Below, one piece after another: positions 56,385 through 64,000 of a DNA stretch of 64,000 nt. Both the position numbers and the translations under genes were made by a program. Numbering within the stretch: position 1 is the stretch's first letter; every line of letters begins with the position of its first letter. The notes under the pieces are model-generated. The model saw only the letters and a program-made list of their open reading frames with translations. It had not been told where the DNA came from and searched no databases. Source of the DNA: Ophioderma brevispina (taxonomy: Eukaryota; Echinodermata; Ophiuroidea; Amphilepidida; Ophiodermatidae); contig JAMKCH010007177.1 in the NCBI GenBank assembly GCA_023653785.1, positions 1 to 64,000 of the forward strand, given 5' to 3'.

Positions 56385-57368
56385 CTAGGATATTCGATGC
56401 CCTAAAATGATGACAAGATAAAAATAAATAAATAATAAAACAAGAACTTGTAAAGCGCCTACTTGCCAAAGGATACTAGGCACAAAGAAGGAAGGGAGAA
56501 AAACTGGAAAGCTAGATGTTGGAGAAAGGGTGTGTTTTAAGAAGCTTTTTGAAAGACATGATGGAATTAGCTCTCTTGATGGCAGGGGCAAGGAGTTCCA
56601 GAGACAAGGGCCAATGATGGAAAAAGCCCGGTCTCCAAAACTCCTACGCCACTGTGGGACAGCAAGAAACTCACCAGCAGCTATGGAAGGGAGAGAATAT
56701 GAGGAATATGTCTATGACTCAAAGTGAATAAAGGTAGCTGGGAGTGGCAGATTTCAAAACCTTGTATGTGTGCACAAGCGTACAAAATTTTATTCTAGCA
56801 GAAACGGAGAGCCAGTGTAATTCAAGAAGCAAGGGGGAAGTGTGCGTGCGCTTAGGCTTCTTGAAAATTAGCCTGGCTACTCTATTTTGCAATTTCTGGA
56901 GGCGAACAAGGTCTTTCTTGGAGACACCATTAAGGATGGAACAGCAATAGTCCATTCTGGACAGGACAAGGGTCCAAACAGCATTATTGCATGCATTAAA
57001 GGTCAGAAACCTCCTGATGCGACTTATATTACAAATTTGCCAGTTTGAGCGCGAAAGAGAAGTCATGTGATCAGTCATACTCAGGCCACTGTCAAAAACC
57101 ACACCAAGATTTTGAATGGAGGAGGAAACATCGATTGCAAGTTCGCCAACATGAAGAGTGAGATGCTGAAGGGCTGAGTGATGGAACTGGGGAACAGGCA
57201 AGAAAGAGCTCAGTCTTGGAATTGTTCAACTTAAGTTGATTATTGCACAACCAAGACTGCAACTCTTCAGTGCACTGAGAGAGCCTAAACAAACAGCAGG
57301 CAGCATCTCCAGGCCGTGTAGGATCAAACGTACTGAGTAACTGAACATCATCAGCATATAGATGATAC
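56385..57368 (-). pseudogene. LINE E 3' part: CR1/L2-type RT C-terminus
   Basis: Minus strand from 57368: KYHLYADDVQLLSTF (catalytic YADD box), LSQCTEELQSWLCNNQLKLN, then LGVVFDSGLSMTDHM, ISRIRRFLTFNACN, VLSRMDYCCSILNGV, LQKLQNRVARLIF and LELHWLSVSARIKF, ending near 56500 with MSFKKLLKTHPF-like residues. This is the standard thumb/C-terminal region of L2/CR1-type LINEs. A GTAAAGCGC tail lies near 56448. One 160-codon stretch is intact. The 5' continuation lies beyond the MITE, at 57945. Confidence 0.9.
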
Positions 57369-57372
57369 TTAA

Positions 57373-57940
57373 AGGCTGACTCAGAGATTTTTTAAATATA
57401 CTTTTTGTAACATGAAGAATTTTTAAACTTCTACCACACCACAACATTGACAGTCAGTGAAAAATTCACTGACCATCCAGGATTTGAATCTGGGACCTTC
57501 AGTTTACTAGTCCGATGCTCTACCAACTGAGCTAATGGGTCAGATGGGGAAGAGCAGTGATGTTGTATCTGTAGGCCTTCAGTCCAATCCTTTTGAGCTT
57601 CTTTCTTCACGATACTTTTTGTGTATTTACTAAAAATAGTAAACTAGAACTAAAGATAGTCACCTAAAATGACCAATTCCAAAGTTTGAGATGAATTGGA
57701 CCTTGCGTTTCCATGCAGTAAACATTTATGTGTAGTATAACAGTGCCATAGGATACTGTGTGTAACAAAAATTCTGGATCCGGAAATTTATACAAAGTTG
57801 TGATTTTCTATATGAAGGACTTCGATTTGAGCTTAGCTATTTCACACAGTAATTAGTATACGGACAAGCATGATGTATATGCAAAAAACACAATTTGTTT
57901 AAAATTGAGAGCGCCCTTCTCGGGAAATCTGAGTCAGCCT
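57373..57940. mobile_element. 568 bp MITE with TTAA target duplication, inserted in LINE E
   Basis: Perfect 13 bp terminal inverted repeats AGGCTGACTCAGA / TCTGAGTCAGCCT, flanked by TTAA at 57369-57372 and 57941-57944. Removing the insert and one TTAA puts LINE E's IIRKHGI directly in frame with KYHLYADD, so borders and target duplication are confirmed by the interrupted gene. TTAA duplication suggests piggyBac-type mobilisation. A TA duplication with a longer TIR (Tc/mariner type) is equally compatible, and the TIR lacks the CCC start usual for piggyBac. No transposase inside; it contains a tRNA-like sequence. Confidence 0.9.
57470..57543 (-). pseudogene. tRNA-Thr(AGT)-like sequence inside the MITE
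   Basis: Minus strand: CATTAGCTCAGTTGGTAGAG (A-box and D-arm), anticodon loop CTAGTAA (AGT), CAGATTCAAATCCTGG (B-box and T-arm). Acceptor ends pair as CTGACC/GGTCAG only with one extra base, and the anticodon and T stems each have a mismatch. Most likely a tRNA pseudogene captured by the MITE, or a SINE head. Confidence 0.65.
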
Positions 57941-57944
57941 TTAA

Positions 57945-58010
57945 TGCCATGTTTGCGAATAATTTGACCAATGCAGCTAGTGTAATAACATCCAGGAATT
58001 GGATTTTGTC
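57945..58010 (-). pseudogene. LINE E, segment upstream of the MITE
   Basis: Minus strand YYTSCIGQIIRKHGI, the residues that normally precede the YADD box by a few positions in L2/CR1-type RT. It fuses in frame with 57368 when the MITE is ignored. Upstream of this the LINE is unreadable. Confidence 0.75.
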
Positions 58011-58320
58011 CTTTGATTTGACATAATGTGAATTTTGAGGAGTGCAGTTTGTTGATCTTATCTAATGAATTGTCCCAGTTCGAACATCATTCCTGAGTAT
58101 AAAAGAGGGAGTTGTTTATCCATATACATGTGGAAAGCTTCTATGCATTTATCCATATCCATTATTTGTTGCACTAATTTATTGACAACTTTGCAACTTG
58201 TACTTAATGTTAAACAAACATGACATGTGACCACTGTACAGACGGAATTCATTTTTCTGAATGTGAATTCAGAATCTATACAAATATAAACAGCTACAAC
58301 TTTAATTAAAGAATGTTAAC

Positions 58321-58401
58321 CCTTAAAGATAAGCAAGAAAATGGCAAGACAGTTTGACCAATCCAAAGTGTTAAAAGTCACCTTGCTGTTTATAGTTGCC
58401 C
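58321..58401 (+). repeat. Dispersed repeat, copy 2 (partner at 721)
   Basis: CTTAAAGATAAGCAAGAAAA through AAAAGTCACCTTGCTGTTT matches 721-801. Confidence 0.6.
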
Positions 58402-58472
58402 CATTTTATAGTACTTTTTTTCTTCCAATATGGGAATCCCGCCACCCACAGGCAATCCTAGCTAGAGCTTAA

Positions 58473-58810
58473 AAGGGCATTTCGTGATCCACAGCCTCGT
58501 CTCCTCCCCCTCCCCAACTTACCTAAAAAAGGTGGAGATTTTTCTATCATCTGAACTGTTAGCCTTAGTAATCCACGTGTGCATAATCTTATGTGCAAAT
58601 TTGGTCGCATCTGTAAGAAATTCGCAATTTCATATTTTAAACGGACAGAACAGCACAGTAACCTATGGGGCCGTGGGAAACGAGCAATAATTGCTCATAA
58701 CACAAAACTGCAAGATCGGGATCAGCTCAAATTTTGAGAATAAGCTTTTCTTAAGTATATCTAGTGATCAATGAATAAAACAGAAGGCGCTGAAATCACG
58801 AAATGCACCT
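58473..58810. mobile_element. 338 bp MITE with GGGCATTTCGTGAT inverted ends and TTAA flanks
   Basis: AAGGGCATTTCGTGAT at the left faces ATCACGAAATGCACCT at the right, with TTAA at 58469-58472 and 58811-58814. Inside, CCTCGTCTCC, AACTTACCTAAAAA and ATTGCTCATAACAC recur in a diverged copy at 59690-59995. Non-autonomous; a second TTAA-type family, distinct from the MITE at 57373. Confidence 0.8.
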
Positions 58811-59149
58811 TTAACTTCAGGTTTCAGTTAGAATTATAGTGCTTTAGACCAACTTGAAATGTTTTACAAAAATAAATTAATCATATGCTCCTGTATATTT
58901 TTTTCACAAAAGAGGCTTCTTAGGCTGTCAAATTGTGACATATTTTTTAATTTGATCAATGAAATTTGAAGTGCCAAAGTTTAGCAGTTAATGCATCATG
59001 GCCTGAAAGGCAAAATGTTGTACTCCAAAGATGAACAAAGCACATCTTCTCATCCTCATCTTGCCTGCTACATGCACTTTCCACGTAAGAATATATTCAG
59101 CATAGAATTATTGAAAATATTAAATTTAATCCCGGTATTTAATAGCAAT

Positions 59150-59324
59150 CTCTCTTTCTTTTCTTCTTTTAGTCAGAGCACAGTGGCTCCATTATTTTGT
59201 TTTTTCAGGGCAGAGAGGGGATATCCATGTATGACTCCCTTCCTGGCCTTCCTCTCCTTCTTTCCCCTTCTCTGTTCTTTCTCAATCCCTCCCTCTCCTT
59301 CTATCCCCTTCGTTCTTTCATGAG
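59150..59324 (+). repeat. Polypyrimidine-rich stretch
   Basis: CTTCCTCTCCTTC-type sequence, strongly strand-biased from 59240. The 110-codon frame at 58991-59323 across it is low in information and not supported as a gene. Confidence 0.5.
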
Positions 59325-59690
59325 AGAGCGTGGCCCGCTTGGTTAGGGGTCTTTGCCTTTGGTGCAGGATGTCCTTGGTTTTGAGTTTCGTTAGGGCACT
59401 TCTGGGGATGGATGCCGAACCAAATTAATGGATTTGAGGTGTAAAGAACTAATTGATGAAAACGGGAATTCCGCTCTGCACATTGTTCATTTGGACTTGG
59501 GCAAATGGCTATAAGAATATCCTGTCCTTCGGAGGAACGTTGGTCGTCGGTCCCATATGCATGGAGAATCACGCTTGTACATGTATGAAATCGCCGCCGT
59601 TTCCATAAGAGTAGGATAAAACTGGATTGTTCCAAGTCATCCTTGGAACCCTGCAATCATTGGAAAGCAGTGCCTAACCCTGATGGGGGG
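59325..59690 (+). mobile_element. tRNA-derived SINE
   Basis: A-box-like GTGGCCCGCTTGGTTAGGG and B-box-like GGTTTTGAGTTTC about 35 bp apart head a ~365 bp element with body GGGAATTCCGCTCTGCACAT and GTCCTTCGGAGGAACG. It runs directly into a diverged MITE copy. No A/T-rich tail or target duplication is evident. Confidence 0.6.
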
Positions 59691-59995
59691 CAATTCATCA
59701 TGCCACGATCTCGTCTCCGACTTACCTAAAAATTATATTTTATTCACTGAACTGTTTTGGCCCAATAGATATGTGTTCATTATCTAACGTGCAAATTGAC
59801 ATCCTCGAGAAGAAAGTTGTATTTGTGTTTTCTGTACCGGACAGAAATTAAAAACAACACAATGGCTCATTGTGAGACAGACATATGCTCATAACATCAA
59901 AACCCACACCATCAAAATTAATTTTTTTGGATATCTTGAGAAGTAAAAGTAACAGTGTCTATAGCTATGATCACATACATGTTAGTTCCTTTACA
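59690..59995 (+). mobile_element. Diverged copy of the 58473 MITE
   Basis: CTCGTCTCCGACTTACCTAA, TCACTGAACTG, GTGCAAATTGACATC, ACCGGACAGAAATTAAAAAC and GCTCATAACATCAAAAC parallel 58497-58720. Its inverted ends are decayed. Confidence 0.65.
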
Positions 59996-61999
59996 TTCAC
60001 ACTTTCCTGATTTTCAGTGGTGCCATTTTTTCAGTCAAACTACAAATATTTAGGCCTACACTTTACCTTAATTGCTCCGACTTTTGTGGTTCACTTAGCT
60101 TTAATTCAGAAATATTAAGATGAAAGAAAATTCACTACAAATAACTTCCGCATCTACGCAATAAAATTAGTGTACTTGGGTTCAGTTAATTTTATTGAGT
60201 AAAATCATGAGTACTTAAGTTATCAATAATCACGTATTTGATGTTAGATACCAAAAACCGTTTTTCTTGATTACCGGCCTTGGGGGCACGTATACGCAGA
60301 TCACTTAACTTGAACTGGCCGGGCCCAAGCTACACACACCAACCCCCCAGTTTTTGTTGACGTAACTTACGACCCCCCCCTCCGAGAAAAAGGATGGACA
60401 GACCCCCGACATGGCGTAATAGATCGCAAAAATGAACACTATCAGACAAACACATGAAATGACTACTACAGGGGTGGAGGTTTTTTTAGGCATCTAAATC
60501 AAAAATTGAAGCGAATAGATACTAAATGACTGCTAAAATACAAAAGTATTTACAAATGATTATTTTAAAAGTGCAATGAATTTAAAGTAACTTTTGAAAG
60601 AAACGTGAGTGTAAAAACTACTAGTACAAATTCATTGCTTGTGTCTTCTTTCATTTTAACCAATTGTTTCTCACTTTGATTAGTGAATTACTGATTTGAG
60701 TCTGTTTTTTATATAAAAATGAGAATTACAACTCAACAGTAAAGTTGCAGCAACAGTTGCGACGTAAAATGAAATAAACCTATTTTTTTTGAACAATTTA
60801 AGCTTTTCATTATTTACCTATGTTAGGAAATATAAAAAATATCATTGATTGAGCATTTACAATTCACCATTTTGAGTCCAACAATTACTAGCACACACCT
60901 ATCAATTTTTTCAGTGTGTTTTTCACATCTTTGAAGTATGTTTTTCATTACAATTGTAGGAGTTGAATCCCAATTTTATTTCATGTCCATGACACAAATT
61001 TCTACTTATTAACTGCAAGGACCCCCCCGGTCACAAGCCTCTGGAACATTTCATATTTTTTATCTTAAATTTTCAATTAGTCCATCTACTATAACAAAGA
61101 GTCACAAGTAGAGGGACATTCAAGTATAACTGGCTTCTTGGTGAAAATTGATATTTTTCCTCAATCAAATCTCCGTTTCTTCTTACCCCATAAGACTTGT
61201 ATCATCACTGAAAGTGATAAGCTGCTTTCACACGTTTCCTGCAAGTGGTATCCTTGGTATATGATAATGATATGCAAGGCTATTTTGCTCTGGTGTCTGT
61301 CTCACCTCTGTACCTTGTGCTAAACACAGCAGGGCATTGGCGGGTTGTTTAAAAAAGTCCTATATAAATAGCCATGCATGGCCTTCATTTACTTAGTTAA
61401 CATGTTTAATGTTACTACATAGACCATGTATACATGTGATATTATGTTACCTATTGACAGGGTAATACAGAGAAAATGTAAAATTTAGCAACCGATCACT
61501 TGAGAGGTAAATATCATCCTCGAAGTATAGAAGTTTTACACATAACTTTCGAAGGGCTAATAGTACCAAGTTTTCAAGTAGATGTAAATGATTTGTTACA
61601 AAACAGCTTTGCTTATATAAATTTAACAATTTCTTTAAATTTAACACACAATTCTAACCAATCACATTTAAAATATAAAAAGGTGTTTTTTCCCACAGGA
61701 TGTCATGAATATAAGTGATTATTACGTGACACAACATTTGGATCAACAAAACTTTGAATAATAATAATATAAATAATAATCTAATTACTAGCACGTACCA
61801 TGTCAATAGGATTTCACTTTGAAGTATAACTTCTTGCTGTGGAAAAAACCAGAACATGTAACAGGGGCAAAATTGGGTATTTGAAATTGTTAACTAGGTA
61901 TCAACACTACTATTTTTTTGTTGTTGAGATAAGGTTTGAATTGGAAACATACCCTTTCAGTTTTGCACCTTCCCGCTCCAATAAAGATTTAAACTGACA
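59996..61999. other. No gene seen
   Basis: AT-rich. A 62-codon minus-strand frame at 60305-60493 encodes a hydrophobic stretch (VVVISCVCLIVFIFAIYYAM) but starts beside C-rich repeat sequence and is likely chance. Confidence 0.35.
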
Positions 62000-62475
62000 T
62001 AAAAATATGGAATAATTTCAAATGTTTTCCACCAAATGTATATTTCATCTTGTACCTTTGATGCGTTTCAAGCAGACTACGAGGATCATATTCCACTTTC
62101 CAGCCGAATTACGAATCATACTGCTATTTGCCACTGGAATTCATTGTTTCATCATCGTGTGCCTTCATAGGTTCCAACAACTGAATTTGGAAATTATATT
62201 ATATTTTCCAACTGAATTTGCATTTCAGGTCTGTGCCTTCCACCTTACAGCCGGATAAGGTTTAAACAACACCGGAATTAGAATCATAATACTAGTTTTC
62301 CACCGAATCCATCTGTTGGGCTGTGCTCCATACCTACCAGCTGGAAAAGGGCTTAAAATGACAGCGTGGAATTTTTTGTATCATTGCTGTTAATTTCCCA
62401 ACTGGAATTACTTTTTTGGGTTATGCCTTCCATGGGGGGTATGGAATTCATCTGGAATAGCCCAAGCTAGCGTCG
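62000..62475 (-). repeat. Repeat family R3, copy 2 (inverted relative to 50495)
   Basis: On the minus strand it starts GGGCTATTCCAGATGAATTC, matching copy 1's edge, followed by internal repeats of (T/C)CGGAATT / TTCCAG(C/T)TGGAATT every 60-80 bp. Confidence 0.75.
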
Positions 62476-64000
62476 GTCGACCTTCAGCCAATGAAGTATG
62501 TACCCACCATATAGCCCCCGTAATTAATTTTAACTTTTCTACATTAGCTGCAAAGGTTGCGAGCACACAATCATGTATTAAAGAATTTTAAAAAAAACCG
62601 GTTATGCACGTAGATTTTGATAAAACAATCCTTTTTTTCCGTTTGAACATGTCGACTTGGCTCAAATCCCTCAGGTAATTTTTGCACGTCTCCTCATCGT
62701 TTGAAATTTAAAAGCTAATCAAATAGTCCAGGTGGAAGTTTGTGCCACAGACTGAAGGATGGAAATGGAGTACAAGACTTTTTATATGATAGGTTTTTAG
62801 TTTATTAGGACCTAAGCAATAATTTTTGAAGGGGTGTGAAAAAGTTGGTGCAGTTGCATTTTTGAAAAAATACAATCTGGTGCATTCCTGTCAAAATCAA
62901 CTAAAAAAATACCTTAAGTATTTTTGATAGAGACAATTTTTTGCGGTGTTGTTCGCACGAGGAAGTTGTTAATATGTATTTGGTCATTACATTGCCTCAA
63001 AAATCCAATTTGGTGCTGAAAAGTCAAATATGCGCTTCGAATCATTAAAATGATCTTAACTCCTCCAGTATACATATTTATGATAGGCCGAATAAACACA
63101 TAAAACATGTTCTGCAGGTGCCCAAAATCTTACCATTGAACAAAATCTGCAAGAAGTATTTTAACACCTCTAGAAATGCATTTCGAAAGCCTCCATACAT
63201 ATCAGTGTCTCCACATTTTGCAGTGTAGGGCTTGTATCTTTGTCCTATAGGTATGTTTTTATTATGTTTACACTTATGGGATATAGGGTACTTTGGTCAC
63301 TAGAAACCCTTATTTGGCATTTCTCGTAATCGACATTTTTTATATTCAATGGCAGCCATATAGCCGGCTTTAAAGATACGTAAAACCTATAATATATCTA
63401 ATTATATGTAGTTACATCACTAATTAATTATTATAAAGGTGTAAATGAATGTATGGGATAAGTTTGACAATTTCACATCCTTATCTGGCTTTTTGTTTCG
63501 TTAAACATGGCAAACATTTAAGATTGGAGCCAATATGCGTGCCCTTGTTAGTTCTTTAAAACCTATAAATTACGAGACATCTGTATTGTATTTGTTTATA
63601 CATCCAAATGATTATTAAGTTTAAATTAAAAGCTATAAAGTATATTGTATGTCTTTGACATCATCAAAACTCGTATTTGGTATTTTTGTTTTGTAACAAC
63701 AATGCTTAAAATTCAAAATGGCGGCCATGTATTAATGAATATAAGGACAATTTGTAAGTTTTGAAGATCTTGAAAGGAGTCATATTGGCTGCCATCTTGA
63801 TTGGTTAGCATGTTAACACACTCGAAATGCCAGATATGATTTCCTAACTGGTTAAGGAGGCCTAAATTTGCATCTATCACAAAAACTTGATGAGTTAATG
63901 GTCAATTGGGTGATTTAGGAGCATATGGATTTCGGTGTGGCCATATTGGATTTGATGGTAATGTTGTGATCAAATCACATCAAAAATCTGTCCAGTAGAT
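62476..64000. other. No gene seen
   Basis: AT-rich non-coding sequence with 'CAAAATGGCGGCCATG' at 63714 and repeated 'ATTTGGCATTT/ATTTGGTATTT' phrases near 63310 and 63675, hinting at a diverged dispersed repeat. Confidence 0.35.

Noticed and set aside
57470..57543. Functional tRNA-Thr gene
   Set aside because: Stem mismatches and an offset acceptor stem; lies inside a MITE, so annotated as a pseudogene.
59318..59656. 112-codon minus-strand frame
   Set aside because: Lies antisense across a tRNA-derived SINE; no protein motif.
60305..60493. Small membrane protein on the minus strand
   Set aside because: One hydrophobic stretch only, no homolog recognised, overlaps C-rich repeat-like sequence.
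1..64000. CRISPR arrays, bacterial operons, phage or plasmid genes
   Set aside because: No regularly spaced short repeats with unique spacers, no ribosome-binding sites or dense ORFs; split exons and retrotransposons show a eukaryotic chromosome.

Overview
This is a eukaryotic, AT-rich, gene-poor window, most likely from an invertebrate deuterostome (echinoderm or hemichordate). Reasons: split exons with GT-AG borders; dense LINEs, tRNA-derived SINEs and MITEs; and a Ty3-type LTR element with the inverted integrase/RT order described for deuterostome Gmr1-type elements. No bacterial operon, CRISPR array or rRNA gene is visible. The species cannot be fixed from the sequence.

Layout. 0-9 kb: a decayed coding stretch (192-512), a three-copy ~500 bp tandem repeat (1003-2555), simple repeats, a 79 bp hairpin and repeat fragments. 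9-16 kb: SINEs, a broken plus-strand LINE interrupted by a minisatellite, and a second LINE. 16-24 kb: a CRE-like 'GACGTATTT' tandem array, then the clearest host gene, four separated exons of an ENPP-family (nucleotide pyrophosphatase/phosphodiesterase) gene on the plus strand (18703-23884), with SINE, minisatellite and foldback elements in its introns. 25-27 kb: two unrecognised candidate exons. 27.2-30.7 kb: a 5'-truncated minus-strand LINE inserted into a tandem repeat unit. 36-39 kb: simple repeats, a transposase relic and a tandem array carrying a hairpin element. 39.3-46.8 kb: an LTR retrotransposon on the minus strand with two ~1.08 kb LTRs, PBS, PPT and the order gag-PR-IN-RT-RH. 50.1 kb: a lone SLC5A (sodium/solute cotransporter) exon. 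54.6-58 kb: two minus-strand LINEs, the second split by a TTAA-flanked MITE that contains a tRNA-Thr-like sequence. 58-60 kb: a second TTAA MITE, a SINE and a diverged MITE copy. 62 kb: an inverted partner of the repeat at 50.5 kb.

Almost every coding stretch, host or transposon, is broken by one-base shifts, and the two LTRs differ largely by small indels. This fits neutral decay for the transposons, but in the ENPP and SLC5A exons it may instead be residual long-read assembly error. Protein-level calls come from motifs read by eye; no database search was run.
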